From assembly GCA_038321775.1 (NCBI GenBank), contig JBBQFI010000004.1, positions 186,001 to 250,000 of the forward strand: DNA of 64,000 nucleotides, given 5' to 3'. This stretch comes from JBBQFI01 sp038321775. Its GTDB lineage: Bacteria > Verrucomicrobiota > Verrucomicrobiia > Chthoniobacterales > UBA10450. Below, in pieces: positions 41,027-51,212 of the stretch (position 1 is its first letter; every line of letters starts with the position of its first letter). A program made the translations under genes and the position numbers. The notes under the pieces were generated by a model. It saw only the letters and a list, made by a program, of their open reading frames with translations. It made no database searches and was not told the origin of the DNA.

Positions 41027-41479
41027 GTGGCTAAAAAAACAAAACGAAAATTAGCGCATTCGCGATTGCCGATGCAGCGATTGCTTCCTCTACAAGAGGA
41101 TGGCCTTTACTTCGATTTGCGAGGCATTTTCGACGAACTGAATGAGAAATATTTCCGAGGCCGACTGCGCGGCTACAAAGTCATGTGGGGTCGCCGTCGT
41201 AAACAACGACCAAAAGAATATTTTGTTTTCGGCACCATCCAGGAAGAAGACCGCGTCATCCGGATTAATCCGTTACTCGATCAACCATTCGTGCCGCTTT
41301 GGTTTTTGAAATACATTCTCTATCATGAAATGCTGCATTCGGTTGTGCCGGACGAACCGGCGGGCGGAGGAAGACGTCGTGTGCACACAGAGGAATTCAA
41401 TCGGCGCGAACGCCAGTTCCGGGATTATCGCCGCGCGCGGCGCTGGGAAGAAGAAAATCTCGCGCGCTTTCTGCGTTAA
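41027..41479 (+). CDS. SprT-like zinc metalloprotease-fold protein
   Basis: 150 residues from a GTG. LNEKYFRGRLRG and MWGRRRK precede the zinc motif HEMLHSVVP (HExxH) and a later HTEEFNRRERQF, which supplies the third ligand. This matches the SprT/Spartan minimal domain (about 120 residues). There is a basic N-terminal tail. It may be a DNA-protein cross-link repair protease like Spartan, but bacterial roles are not firmly known. A hairpin (AAACGC-TAGC-GCGTTT, 41476-41491) at its stop separates it from the convergent cdaA gene. Confidence 0.85.
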   Translation: MAKKTKRKLAHSRLPMQRLLPLQEDGLYFDLRGIFDELNEKYFRGRLRGYKVMWGRRRKQRPKEYFVFGTIQEEDRVIRINPLLDQPFVPLWFLKYILYHEMLHSVVPDEPAGGGRRRVHTEEFNRRERQFRDYRRARRWEEENLARFLR

Positions 41480-41491
41480 ACGCTAGCGCGT
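41476..41491. terminator. Hairpin between convergent genes
   Basis: A perfect 6-bp stem with a TAGC loop in the 37-bp gap between the SprT-like and cdaA stops. It has no T tract, so terminator function is only suggested by position. Confidence 0.35.
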
Positions 41492-41516
41492 TTCGACGGC
41501 GGTCGACGATCGAACT

Positions 41517-42389
41517 TCAGACGGTAAGGGGGTCGTCGCTACGTTCTTTCTGATGAGGTACCAGAGCGTCGCTGCGAGCAGGAGGGAGATCAGCTTCGCG
41601 TGCCAATTGTTCAGGATCCATTTCTTCATATTTGCCCAGTAGAATTTCGCCGATGCGTTTGCGGAATGTTTCCGGCGTAAAGTTTCGCTCGATGCGGCGT
41701 CGGTGACAGATCGAAATTGCGCCCGTTTCCTCCGAAATAATCACGGCGATCGCGTCTGATTCCTCTGTAATGCCAAGCCCCGCGCGATGCCGCAGCCCCA
41801 GACTGCGATCGAGCGTCTCGCGCTGGCTGACGGGGAAAATGCAGGCCGCCGCCGTGATGCGACCATCCCGCACAATCACACCACCATCATGCAACGCCGA
41901 CTTGGGATGGAAAAGGGTCAGCAATAACTCGACGGAAAAATCGGCGTTAAGCATGACACCTGTTTCCTCAAAGACCTTAATCGACGTGTCGCGCTCGATT
42001 GCGATAAGCGCGCCGAATTGTTTGTTTGCCAGTTGCGTCACAGCCTCGGTCAGGTCATGAACTGTCTCGCGCTTTTCACTCGTTAGGGAAAAAATGGGGT
42101 GGCCGCCGAGCTCGGCCAATCCACGCCGTAACTCCGGTTGAAAAATAACGACGAGCGCGATCGCCAGAAAAACTGAGAAGCTGCGGATGATCCATCCGAT
42201 CACGACCAGATTCAGCAATTGCGATATTAAAGTGAGCGTGAGAAAAACAATGGCGAGCCCCGTCAAAACTTTCGCGCCACGCGTTCCCCGAAAATAAAGG
42301 TAGCCGTAATAGATACCGACACTGAGCAGAATGATCTCGATGCCACTGCGCCAACGGTCGAGGAAGAATTGAACGAGCGTGTGAATCAT
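41517..42389 (-). CDS. cdaA: Diadenylate cyclase (c-di-AMP synthase)
   Basis: 290 residues. Three N-terminal membrane helices (about 15-85) are followed by a DAC domain with LHDGGVIV (DGA-type) and GLRHRAGLGITEESDAIAVIISEETG (RHR motif). It makes the second messenger c-di-AMP. A C-terminal tail of about 30 residues is hydrophilic. It overlaps the folP stop by 1 bp (TAATG), and folP-cdaA linkage is conserved in several phyla. Confidence 0.95.
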   Translation of the reverse strand: MIHTLVQFFLDRWRSGIEIILLSVGIYYGYLYFRGTRGAKVLTGLAIVFLTLTLISQLLNLVVIGWIIRSFSVFLAIALVVIFQPELRRGLAELGGHPIFSLTSEKRETVHDLTEAVTQLANKQFGALIAIERDTSIKVFEETGVMLNADFSVELLLTLFHPKSALHDGGVIVRDGRITAAACIFPVSQRETLDRSLGLRHRAGLGITEESDAIAVIISEETGAISICHRRRIERNFTPETFRKRIGEILLGKYEEMDPEQLAREADLPPARSDALVPHQKERSDDPLTV

Positions 42390-43240
42390 TATTGCATTTC
42401 CTTGAGCAACGCATCGGCGGTGCGCAAAGCGGCGACATTCGCTTTGACATCATGCACCCGCAAAACGTTCGCACCGCGCTCGCGCAGCATCGCGGTGAGT
42501 GCAATCGTCGGCGCCAACCGATCGGACATTTCAGGCGATTCCACTATTTTCCCCAAAAAACCTTTGCGCGAAACGCCCACGACCATTGGACGTCCATGCA
42601 CTCGCAACGATTCCAAATTTCCCAAAAGCTTCAGGTTATGCTCGAGCGTTTTACCGAAACCGATTCCCGGATCAAACGCGATAGCCATGGGATCAATATC
42701 GAACTCTAGGGCGCGCTCGTACTGTTGTCGAAAAAAATCGGCCACCTCAGCGACGACATCTTCGTAGTGCGGCTTGAGTTGCATCGTGCGTGGCTCGCCC
42801 TGCATGTGCATGACGATAAACGCTGCTTTGCGTTCGGCCGCGAGTTGAAACATTTGTGCATCGCCGCGGCCGCCGGTGACGTCGTTAATAATCGAAGCTC
42901 CGGCATCGAGCGCCGCGCGCGCGACTTCGCTCTTCGAAGTATCGGTCGAAATAAAACTCGAAACTTTTTTCCGCAGCTTTTCGATCACCGGCAACACGCG
43001 ATTGAGTTCTTCATCCGCTGAAACCGGCTCCGCGCCAGGTCGGGTCGATTCGCCTCCCACGTCAATAATTTGCGCGCCATCATCGGCCATCTGTGTTCCG
43101 TGTTCGATCGCGGAAGTGACGGAAAAGAATTTGCCGCCTTCGGAAAAGGAATCGGGCGTAACGTTAAGCACGCCCATGATGATACCGTGGCGCGAGAGAT
43201 CGATTGTGCGCCCGGCAATTTTCCAAATCGTCTCAGCCAT
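42389..43240 (-). CDS. folP: Dihydropteroate synthase
   Basis: About 283 residues from the ATG at 43240 (MAETIWKIAG). Longer frames run to 43450 into the divergent rnr gene and are rejected. GVLNVTPDSFSEGG and IIDVGGESTRPGAEPV are the pterin-binding signatures, with DTSKSEVA and IINDVTGG. It condenses p-aminobenzoate with the dihydropterin pyrophosphate in folate synthesis. It is the upstream gene of the cdaA pair. Confidence 0.95.
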   Translation of the reverse strand: MAETIWKIAGRTIDLSRHGIIMGVLNVTPDSFSEGGKFFSVTSAIEHGTQMADDGAQIIDVGGESTRPGAEPVSADEELNRVLPVIEKLRKKVSSFISTDTSKSEVARAALDAGASIINDVTGGRGDAQMFQLAAERKAAFIVMHMQGEPRTMQLKPHYEDVVAEVADFFRQQYERALEFDIDPMAIAFDPGIGFGKTLEHNLKLLGNLESLRVHGRPMVVGVSRKGFLGKIVESPEMSDRLAPTIALTAMLRERGANVLRVHDVKANVAALRTADALLKEMQ

Positions 43241-43362
43241 CAGGCGTGAGACTATCATACGCTTTCCTTTATTCGAAACGAAGGGCGCTGTTGTTGAAAT
43301 GACAAGGAGACATTGGCGTGGTCTAATGGCCTCACGAATTTCCAAATGATGACCACGAGTCG

Positions 43363-45567
43363 ATGAGCATGAATGAAGAATTGAAGCAGCGGATTCTCTC
43401 CGTCCTGCGCGCGCCAAAGTATCAGCCACTCGCGAAAGTCGATCTGGCAAAAGTGCTTGGGCGAAAAAGCGGCGTGCGCATGGGATTGAATGAGGCGCTA
43501 CGTGAGCTGGAGCGCGATGGCGAGATCGCGCGCATTCGCAAGAATCGTTACGTGCTGCCGGCGGCGGCAGACCTTGTCACCGGCAAACTGCAAATCCATC
43601 AGGCGGGTTACGGTTTTCTTGTGAGCGAAAAACCAGGCGAGCCGGATGTTTTTATCGCGGCGGAAAACACCGGCACGGCGATGAATGGCGATCGCGCCGT
43701 GGCGCGGATAACGCGCGATCTCGATTATGCGCGAGCGAAAAAAGTTTCGGGACGCGCGGAAGGCCGCGTGATTCGTATTTTGGAACGCGCGCACGACACC
43801 ATCGTCGGCACGCTTCAGCAAACGCGGAATTTCTTCTACGTCGTGCCGGACGATCCGCGCTTGGTGCACAACGTTTATGTGAACCCTGCAGCGTCGGTTG
43901 ACGCTCAACGCACAGGCGCGGATGAAAACGCGCGACAGTCGCGGCTGGCGGCGACCAAGGGAGATAAAGTAGTGGTGCGCCTGGATGTTTGGGAATCGCG
44001 CCACGTCAATCCGGAAGGGTCGATCATCGAAGTCCTCGGGCCGAGCACACAGCCCGGCGTCGACATGTTGTCGATCATTCGGAAATATCATTTGCCCACG
44101 GAATTTCCGAAGGCGGTGCTCGATGAAGCAGCAGCAATTCCGACAAAAGTTGATCCGTCGATGTGGAAAGATCGCGAGGATTTACGCTCCGAATTTATCG
44201 TCACCGTCGATCCCGATGATGCCCGCGATTTCGACGACGCGATCAATGTCGAAGAACTACCGGACGGCAGCTGGCGGCTTGGTGTTCACATCGCGGATGT
44301 TTCGGCTTACGTGACGCCGGGCAGTGCGCTGGATCGCGAGGCCTACAAACGTGGCAACAGTGTTTATCTGGTCGATCGCGTAATCCCAATGTTGCCGGAG
44401 CGATTAAGCAATGGCGTTTGCAGCTTGAATCCGAACGTGGAGCGGCTGACGCATTCCGCCTTCATTCAATTTACCAAAGATGGGCGCACGAAAAATGTTC
44501 GCTTCGCGCGAACCGTGATTCGCAGCGCGCGACGCCTGACTTATCGCGAGGCCTACGCGATTCTACAGGCATCGCCTAACGACCAATTGAGCGAACGGTT
44601 GCACGCCGCGTGGCGACTTGCTTCTTTGCTCCGCCGGAAACGGTTCGAACAGGGCTCGCTGGATCTCGATTTTCCAGAGGTGAAAGTGCGGCTCGATGAG
44701 AATGGAAAACCGATCCGGCTTGAGCGGATCGAGAACGACGAATCGCATCAGCTGATCGAGGAATTCATGCTTGCGGCGAACGAGGCGGTCGCGCGGGAAT
44801 TAAAGAATCGATCGATCCCGACGATTTATCGCGTGCACGAAAATCCGGATCCGGAAAAGCTCGTGGAGTTCCGCGAGTTTGCTTTGGGTTTCAACTATCG
44901 TGTCGGCGATCTGACGCAGCGCGCGGAATTGCAACGTTTACTCACGTCGACGCGTGGCAAACCGGAAGAGCAGGCCGTTAAAATCGCGCTCCTGAAAAGT
45001 TTGAAACGCGCGCGCTATCTTCCTCAACCGCTCGGTCATTTCGGTCTCGCGAAAAATAACTACACCCATTTTACCAGCCCGATTCGGCGTTACGCGGACC
45101 TTGTTGTTCATCGCACACTGGCGGAGCGCGATCAGGCGCGACGCGGGCGTGGCGACATGGGTCAACTGGCTTCGATCGCAGAACACATTTCGATCACGGA
45201 ACGCGTCGCAGCCGAAGCGGAAATCGATTCCGCGAAAATGAAGAAACTGGAATTTTTCCAGCGCCAATTGGATACGCGTGACCCGCAAATATTTCGCGCG
45301 ACGATTCTCGACGTTCGCAACTATGGCCTGCTCGTCGAATTGCCGGACGCGTTAATGACTGGCTTGATTCATGTGTCGTCGCTCACGGACGATTTCTATA
45401 CTTTCCAGCCGGCACAACGTCGGCTGCTCGGCCGCCAGTCACGTCGCCGCTTTTCCATCGGCGACGAACTGCGTGTGTTTGTCGCGCGCGTGGACACGTT
45501 CAAACGCCAGGTCGACTTTGCCATCGCCGGCGATAAAAAACTAAAACCAGCACGGGGTCGGCGCTGA
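43363..45567 (+). CDS. rnr: Ribonuclease R
   Basis: 734 residues, standard. It has an N-terminal winged helix (about 1-65), two cold-shock-type domains, and the RNB domain (DPDDARDFDDAINVEELPDG with the catalytic aspartates). ...ENDESHQLIEEFMLAANEAVA is diagnostic, and it ends in S1 (FRATILDVRNYGLLVEL). It is a processive 3'-5' exoribonuclease degrading structured RNA. It has a basic tail. It contains one perfect 9-mer (44574-44582 in SPND). Confidence 0.96.
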   Translation: MSMNEELKQRILSVLRAPKYQPLAKVDLAKVLGRKSGVRMGLNEALRELERDGEIARIRKNRYVLPAAADLVTGKLQIHQAGYGFLVSEKPGEPDVFIAAENTGTAMNGDRAVARITRDLDYARAKKVSGRAEGRVIRILERAHDTIVGTLQQTRNFFYVVPDDPRLVHNVYVNPAASVDAQRTGADENARQSRLAATKGDKVVVRLDVWESRHVNPEGSIIEVLGPSTQPGVDMLSIIRKYHLPTEFPKAVLDEAAAIPTKVDPSMWKDREDLRSEFIVTVDPDDARDFDDAINVEELPDGSWRLGVHIADVSAYVTPGSALDREAYKRGNSVYLVDRVIPMLPERLSNGVCSLNPNVERLTHSAFIQFTKDGRTKNVRFARTVIRSARRLTYREAYAILQASPNDQLSERLHAAWRLASLLRRKRFEQGSLDLDFPEVKVRLDENGKPIRLERIENDESHQLIEEFMLAANEAVARELKNRSIPTIYRVHENPDPEKLVEFREFALGFNYRVGDLTQRAELQRLLTSTRGKPEEQAVKIALLKSLKRARYLPQPLGHFGLAKNNYTHFTSPIRRYADLVVHRTLAERDQARRGRGDMGQLASIAEHISITERVAAEAEIDSAKMKKLEFFQRQLDTRDPQIFRATILDVRNYGLLVELPDALMTGLIHVSSLTDDFYTFQPAQRRLLGRQSRRRFSIGDELRVFVARVDTFKRQVDFAIAGDKKLKPARGRR

Positions 45568-45673
45568 GTTTATCCGCAATTCTGGTGCGAAGAGACTGAG
45601 ACTAAAGACCTTGGGCATAAAAATAAGCTTTCCTTTCGTTAGCCGCGACAGCAAAATCGCCGCCCGATTGGCA

Positions 45674-45886
45674 ATGGATAACATTATCGAGGCCCGCGAA
45701 GTACAGATCGAACGCAAACACTTTCATGTGGAATTGCGCGAGAACGATCGCGGCAAGTTTTTGCGCATCACCGAGGAAGCTCACGGTCGTCGCAACACGA
45801 TCATCGTGCCGACAACGGGCGTGAACGAATTCACTGCGGCGATCGGTCAGGTGTTGACTCACACCGAGCGGCTCGCCGCGTCGTAA
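45674..45886 (+). CDS. Small PUR-alpha/DUF3276-like protein
   Basis: About 70 residues from the ATG giving MDNIIEAREVQIERKHF. The frame can start at 45611 with TTG. IERKHFHVELRENDRGKFLRITEEAHGRRNTIIVP is the PUR-repeat pattern (single-stranded nucleic-acid-binding beta-beta-beta-beta-alpha) found in DUF3276 proteins of Bacteroidetes and Verrucomicrobiota. It is probably a nucleic-acid-binding dimer. A one-mismatch 9-mer lies upstream at 45636-45644. Confidence 0.75.
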   Translation: MDNIIEAREVQIERKHFHVELRENDRGKFLRITEEAHGRRNTIIVPTTGVNEFTAAIGQVLTHTERLAAS

Positions 45887-45944
45887 GTTTTTCCGAAGAC
45901 CTGATCTTCGCCAGTCGCACGCGTCGTGCACATAGGTTGACGCG

Positions 45945-45972
45945 TTGACACGTTCATCGTGCCCTTTAGTTT
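45945..45972 (+). promoter_or_regulatory. Candidate promoter of ppdK
   Basis: TTGACA (45945-45950), 16-bp spacer, TAGTTT (45967-45972). The first ATG of ppdK is 16 bp further, so the leader would be very short, and no clear ribosome-binding site is visible. Confidence 0.4.
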
Positions 45973-45987
45973 GCCGAACTTTTTCGA

Positions 45988-48756
45988 ATGATGGCGAAGC
46001 AAACTAAAAAGAAAGTCGCAGCGCGAAAGCGTCGGCCGTCGAAAGCGACGAAGCGACCCAAGTATGTCTATTACTTTGGAGATGGACATGCCGATGGCGC
46101 CGGAAACATGAAGCCGCTTCTCGGCGGCAAAGGCGCCAATCTTGCCGAAATGACCCGTATCGGATTGCCGGTACCGCCAGGTTTCACCATCACGACCGAA
46201 GTCTGCTCTTACTATTATGAGCACAAACGGACTTATCCGCGCGAACTCGAGACCGAAGTCGCCGCTGCTCTCGCGAAAGTGGAAAAATCGGCCGACAAAA
46301 AGCTCGGCGATCCGGAGCAGCCATTGCTTGTTTCCGTGCGTTCGGGTGCGCGTGATTCGATGCCGGGAATGATGGACACGATTCTGAATCTCGGGATGAA
46401 CGATCGTGTCGTGGAAATCGTTGCCGAAAAATCCGGCAACCCGCGTTTCGCCTGGGATTCTTACCGCCGTTTTTTGCAAATGTACGGCGATGTCGTGATG
46501 GGCGTGCAAACCTTGCCTAACGAGGACCATGAGCCATTCGAAAGCGTGATCGAACATTTAAAGGACGAACGCTACGGCAATCACAATTTCCCTGACGTGC
46601 AGCTGACGGTCGAAGATTTGCGGACGCTGGTGCAGCGCTTCAAGGATCTGATCAAAGAGCGCACCGGAAAATCGTTTCCGCAGAATCCGCACGATCAATT
46701 ATGGGGCGCGATCGGCGCTGTTTTCGGCTCGTGGAACAACGACCGCGCGATCGTGTATCGCCGGAAATATGGGATTCCGCACGAGTGGGGCACCGCGGTC
46801 AATGTGCAGACGATGGTCTTCGGCAACATGGGAAACACCAGCGCGACCGGCGTTGCGTTCACGCGCGATCCCGCGAGCGGCGAGAAGGTTTTCTACGGCG
46901 AATATTTGATCAACGCGCAGGGCGAAGATGTTGTCGCGGGCGTCCGCACGCCGCATCCGATTGCCGATCTTGCGAAAGAAATGCCGGCCGCGCACAGGGA
47001 CTTGCTCAAGGTTCGCGCGCTTCTCGAAAAACATTTCAAAGACATGCAGGACCTTGAGTTCACGGTCGAGGACAAGCGCCTTTATATTTTGCAAACGCGC
47101 AACGGCAAACGAACCGGACACGCTGCGGTTCGCATCGCCGTCGATATGGTTGGCGAAAAATTAATTTCGAAACGGGACGCGGTGAAACGCATTCCGGCGG
47201 ATTCGCTCGCGCATTTGCTCGCGCCAATTTTCGATCGCAAATCAGCCGGCAAAGCGAAGAAGATCGGGAGTGGACTCGCGGCCGGTCCGGGTGCCGCGTC
47301 GGGCCATGTCGTTTTTAGCGCGAGCGAGGCGGTGAAGCGCGCCGAAAAAGGCGAGAAGGTTGTGCTCGCGCGCATCGAAACGTCTCCGGAAGATTTACGC
47401 GGCATGATCGCGGCGGAAGGAATTCTCACAGCACGCGGCGGAGTTTCATCGCATGCTGCGCTCGTTGCCCGACAAATGGGGAAGGTTTGCGTGTGCGGCG
47501 CATCCGGAATCGAAATTGATTATCGGACTCGGACGCTCAGCGCCAATGGCACGTCTCTGCAACAAGGCGATTACATTTCCATCGACGGAACAACCGGCGA
47601 GGTTTTCGCGGGTGAAGTTCCCACGGCGCCATCAGAGATCGTGCAAGTTTTGGTCGATAAATCGCTCGATCAGAAAAAGAGCGCGACGTATCAACAGTAC
47701 GCCAAACTGATGAAGTGGGTCGATGAGTTTCGAAAACTCGACGTCCGAACGAATGCCGACACGCCCGAGCAAGTCGCGAACGCAGTCGCTTTCGGCGCGC
47801 AGGGTATTGGGCTTTGCCGAACAGAGCACATGTTTTTCGAAGGCGACCGCATTGACGCGATGCGCGAAATGATTCTCGCCGAAGACAAAGAAGATCGCGC
47901 AAAAGCGTTGGCGAAATTGCTGCCGTATCAGCGCGAAGATTTTGTGGGAATTTTTCGCGCGCTCAAAGGTTTGCCGGCGACGATCCGTTTTCTCGATCCG
48001 CCATTGCACGAGTTCTTGCCGCACGATCCGGCACAACAGCTCGAGCTCGCGGACAAACTCAACGTGAAAGTGGAACACATTTCGCGGCGCGTGCGCGACC
48101 TGCACGAATTCAATCCCATGCTCGGTCATCGCGGTTGCCGCCTTGGAATCGTTTATCCCGAAATTTCGGAAATGCAGGCGCGTGCAATTTTCGAGGCAGC
48201 TGCCGAAGTGCAAAAAAAGGGAATCAAAGTGCGGCCCGAAATCATGATCCCTCTCGTCGGTTTTCCGCGCGAACTGAAATTACAAATCGATATCGTGCAC
48301 CGCGTTGTGGACGAAGTGGCAAAAGCGAAAAAGACGAAGTTTCAATATCTCGTCGGCACGATGATCGAAATTCCCCGAGCCGCTCTCGTTGCAGACGAGA
48401 TCGCGCGCGATGCGGAATTTTTCAGTTTCGGTACAAACGATCTCACGCAAACTACACTCGGGATGAGTCGCGATGATTCCGGAACTTTCCTGCCGGCCTA
48501 CGCAGAGCTCGATATCATCGAGACAAACCCGTTCGCTTCGATCGACCAAAAGGGCGTCGGGCGTTTAATGGAAATGACGCGGGATCTGAGCCGCAAAACG
48601 CGACCGAAGATCAAGCTCGGTATTTGCGGGGAGCATGGCGGCGAACCGGCGAGCGTGAAATTCTGCCATCGCCTCGGTTTGGACTACGTCAGTTGCAGTC
48701 CGTTTCGTGTTCCGATCGCGCGCCTCGCCGCGGCTCAGGCTGCGCTTGGCACCTGA
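45988..48756 (+). CDS. ppdK: Pyruvate, phosphate dikinase
   Basis: 922 residues. N-terminal Lys/Arg-rich stretch (1-25) precedes the standard start (YVYYFGDGHADG). Nucleotide-binding (LLGGKGANLAEM, LVSVRSGARDSMPGMMDT), phospho-His489 in TARGGVSSHAALVARQMGK, and the PEP/pyruvate domain with catalytic Cys880 in KLGICGEHGGEP are all intact. It interconverts PEP and pyruvate with ATP and phosphate. The basic N-terminal extension of about 25 residues is longer than usual. It contains a perfect 9-mer at 46515-46523 (LPNE). Confidence 0.96.
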   Translation: MMAKQTKKKVAARKRRPSKATKRPKYVYYFGDGHADGAGNMKPLLGGKGANLAEMTRIGLPVPPGFTITTEVCSYYYEHKRTYPRELETEVAAALAKVEKSADKKLGDPEQPLLVSVRSGARDSMPGMMDTILNLGMNDRVVEIVAEKSGNPRFAWDSYRRFLQMYGDVVMGVQTLPNEDHEPFESVIEHLKDERYGNHNFPDVQLTVEDLRTLVQRFKDLIKERTGKSFPQNPHDQLWGAIGAVFGSWNNDRAIVYRRKYGIPHEWGTAVNVQTMVFGNMGNTSATGVAFTRDPASGEKVFYGEYLINAQGEDVVAGVRTPHPIADLAKEMPAAHRDLLKVRALLEKHFKDMQDLEFTVEDKRLYILQTRNGKRTGHAAVRIAVDMVGEKLISKRDAVKRIPADSLAHLLAPIFDRKSAGKAKKIGSGLAAGPGAASGHVVFSASEAVKRAEKGEKVVLARIETSPEDLRGMIAAEGILTARGGVSSHAALVARQMGKVCVCGASGIEIDYRTRTLSANGTSLQQGDYISIDGTTGEVFAGEVPTAPSEIVQVLVDKSLDQKKSATYQQYAKLMKWVDEFRKLDVRTNADTPEQVANAVAFGAQGIGLCRTEHMFFEGDRIDAMREMILAEDKEDRAKALAKLLPYQREDFVGIFRALKGLPATIRFLDPPLHEFLPHDPAQQLELADKLNVKVEHISRRVRDLHEFNPMLGHRGCRLGIVYPEISEMQARAIFEAAAEVQKKGIKVRPEIMIPLVGFPRELKLQIDIVHRVVDEVAKAKKTKFQYLVGTMIEIPRAALVADEIARDAEFFSFGTNDLTQTTLGMSRDDSGTFLPAYAELDIIETNPFASIDQKGVGRLMEMTRDLSRKTRPKIKLGICGEHGGEPASVKFCHRLGLDYVSCSPFRVPIARLAAAQAALGT

Positions 48757-48765
48757 GTTTCGAAA

Positions 48766-51144
48766 CTACCGTTTGTTTGCGCGTTCGAATGCGACCCACG
48801 CGCCCCAGGCATGTTCCCAATCTTCCTTGGCCGCCCACGGTTCGATTTCGAGAAAATAAAAATACGGAGGGACTTCGGATATCGCCGTGAAATGCCGCAA
48901 AGTTGAGAGCGCATCATTTGTTTTTCCCTGCTGCATTTGCGCGCGGTAAAGCGCGTAACCAACGGAGAAATCGTTCGGGGTCGCGTAGAATTTTTGCTGC
49001 AGCGCTTCCAAGGACAGCGATTCGTTAGGCGCAGGAAGAGCGGGTGGCGTGGCGAATTGTCGAATTAGTTCGATCGCGGCGCGAAAATCTTTTTTGCTGG
49101 CATGGTATTCAGCGATCCCGCGCCAGGCTGCGGCGCGCCATTCCGGATGCAGTTGCACATCGCGCATGAACGCTTCCGCATCACCGCGTTCCGCCCAGAT
49201 TTTCAGGAGTTCGTCACGTTCGCGCGGTTGAAAAGCGCGCAGATTCGGATCGGATTCGAGAAATTTCTCCAGAGTGACATTGAAACGATTGGCCGGAGTT
49301 CGGCGCAAAGCAGCCAGCACCAGCTGTGGATCGTTTCCTGCCAGTTGGGTGAGCTCGCCAATGAAATTCGGCGTGAGCCACACGTTGTCGGAAAACATTT
49401 GCGAATAAACTTCAGGTTGGAGCGGACCAGCCCGACGCAAGGCGTCGCGCCACGCCGTGATCGCCAAAGTCGGGCGACGATTCGTGAGCCAAAATAATCC
49501 TTCGTCGAACGCAACTTCGTAGGCATTTGGTTCCAAAAATCGCGCGCGTCTAAAATCATCAATCGCGCTGGAGATATTTTTCTTCGCGCCCATTTTTCCG
49601 AGCGCGCGCAAAAAATAAAGTCGCCAGTCGAGAGGTTTCCATCCCAGGGCGCGACTCGTCATCGCAATTCCTTCATCGAAGTTCGTCGAGCGATTCATGG
49701 AAGTAGCGCTTTCGCGCAAATTGTCCGCGCCTAACGAACCCGGTAGCGCCCAATGATAGCGCGCTGCCGCCACCCAGATGATTCCCGCCCCGACAAGGCA
49801 GACGCCGATGAACCGGGAAATGATCGGGAGCGATCGACTGAGAGGAAATTGAAAAGGCCGGTGGATGGCGGCGCCGAAAAGAAAAATTCCGGCATACGCG
49901 GTACCCACGCGATGTGCCGAGACGTCGATAAAACCGTGTAACGCAAAAAGGAGCGCTGCGATTAAAGCTCCTAAACGAATGCGCTGGTTGGTTCCCGAGG
50001 TTAGCGGCAGGACATTCGGCAGCAGGCTTCCAATCACAACGAGCACCAACAAAATTCCCGGCCATCCCAGTTCGGTCCAAAGCCAGAGCCAGTCACTTTC
50101 CGGATGCAAAGACCGCGTGTCGGCCGCGGAAACAAACCGCGAGATCGCGAAGATCGGCTCAAAGTTTCCCAGACCGATTCCGCACCACGGCGAAGACCAG
50201 ATCAAATGCCAGGCGTCGCGAAAGATAAGCAATCGGAAATCACTCGAAACGCCCTCGTGCCCTGCCCCGTGCAGATGAAAGCGCTCCAAAGTCGCGCCGC
50301 CAAAAATCAAGAGCGCGGTGAGTAGGATGAGCACTGCGGAAAGTCCCAGAGCAATGCGCGCCGGAGTTGCTTGACGCAATGCTACGATCACCAGCCAAAT
50401 CATGCTCCCCCCAATCAATATGAGAATTCCCGCGCGCGAATAATTCACGATCAAGCCGGCAATGAGAACAGCGAAACCGAGCGCCGACCAAACCCACGAA
50501 ATCTTTCGCCGACGAAAATGATCCTGCGCAGAGCCGAGCAGAACAATCGCCGTGATGCCGAAAAGGTCGCCGGTCTGATTCCGATTCGGGAACGGACCGA
50601 AATTGCGTTCGTTATGCCATAAAGGAATCGCAAAGTGTTTTGTGTAGAAATAGAGAGAGACTGCGGTCAGAAAAACAATCCCGCCTGCGAAAAGGCGGAT
50701 TTGGAAACGGACATCGCGCATCTCGATTTCCTGCACGCAGACGTAGTAGAACCAGCTCAATCCGGCAAGGAAGCTGACCAGACAACCGAGCGTGACCAAC
50801 GGTTGCGGCGACAGCGTTTGTGGTAGCGTAATTCCGAAATCGCGGGTCATAATAGGTCGCCAGCTTGACTGGAAAAACCAGGATGCAGGCAGAAAGGAGA
50901 GAGCTGCGCAAACGAGGAGCGCAAACAAAGTTCCGTTAACCACTCTTCCTAACGAGTGGCGCGGTGGATCAAAGATGAGGAGAAGACCGAGCGCAGCAAC
51001 GATGACGCCTTCCGCCCACTTTTCAGTTCCTCCACCGAGCAAACAGGCGAGAACCGGCAGTAACGCCACCGCCATCTTGAACCACTCCGGGCGTTCCCGG
51101 GCATGGATGACGTATTCGTGGGCCGTGTCGACGGTGTTTTGCAT
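48766..51144 (-). CDS. O-antigen ligase/polymerase-like membrane protein with TPR-like tail
   Basis: 792 residues. About 11 hydrophobic segments (residues about 25-460) enclose a periplasmic loop with WCGIGLGNFEPIFA and HPESDWLWLWTELGWPGILL, the Wzy_C/WaaL ligase pattern. The C-terminal about 300 residues are helical TPR-like (AIDDFRRARFLEPNAYEVAFDEG). It should join or extend lipid-linked glycans in the periplasm. It lies at the edge of the polysaccharide cluster. It contains two perfect 9-mers (49022 and 49729). Confidence 0.82.
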   Translation of the reverse strand: MQNTVDTAHEYVIHARERPEWFKMAVALLPVLACLLGGGTEKWAEGVIVAALGLLLIFDPPRHSLGRVVNGTLFALLVCAALSFLPASWFFQSSWRPIMTRDFGITLPQTLSPQPLVTLGCLVSFLAGLSWFYYVCVQEIEMRDVRFQIRLFAGGIVFLTAVSLYFYTKHFAIPLWHNERNFGPFPNRNQTGDLFGITAIVLLGSAQDHFRRRKISWVWSALGFAVLIAGLIVNYSRAGILILIGGSMIWLVIVALRQATPARIALGLSAVLILLTALLIFGGATLERFHLHGAGHEGVSSDFRLLIFRDAWHLIWSSPWCGIGLGNFEPIFAISRFVSAADTRSLHPESDWLWLWTELGWPGILLVLVVIGSLLPNVLPLTSGTNQRIRLGALIAALLFALHGFIDVSAHRVGTAYAGIFLFGAAIHRPFQFPLSRSLPIISRFIGVCLVGAGIIWVAAARYHWALPGSLGADNLRESATSMNRSTNFDEGIAMTSRALGWKPLDWRLYFLRALGKMGAKKNISSAIDDFRRARFLEPNAYEVAFDEGLFWLTNRRPTLAITAWRDALRRAGPLQPEVYSQMFSDNVWLTPNFIGELTQLAGNDPQLVLAALRRTPANRFNVTLEKFLESDPNLRAFQPRERDELLKIWAERGDAEAFMRDVQLHPEWRAAAWRGIAEYHASKKDFRAAIELIRQFATPPALPAPNESLSLEALQQKFYATPNDFSVGYALYRAQMQQGKTNDALSTLRHFTAISEVPPYFYFLEIEPWAAKEDWEHAWGAWVAFERANKR

Positions 51145-51212
51145 CGGTTTACTGAGAAATCACTGGTATGGTAATAGCTACTTTACGATCTGCATCTTTT
51201 GTTGCGTTTCCT

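Noticed and set aside
43241..43450. A longer folP start
   Set aside because: The extra residues are not DHPS-like and would overlap the divergent rnr gene. The ATG at 43240 gives the normal N-terminus.
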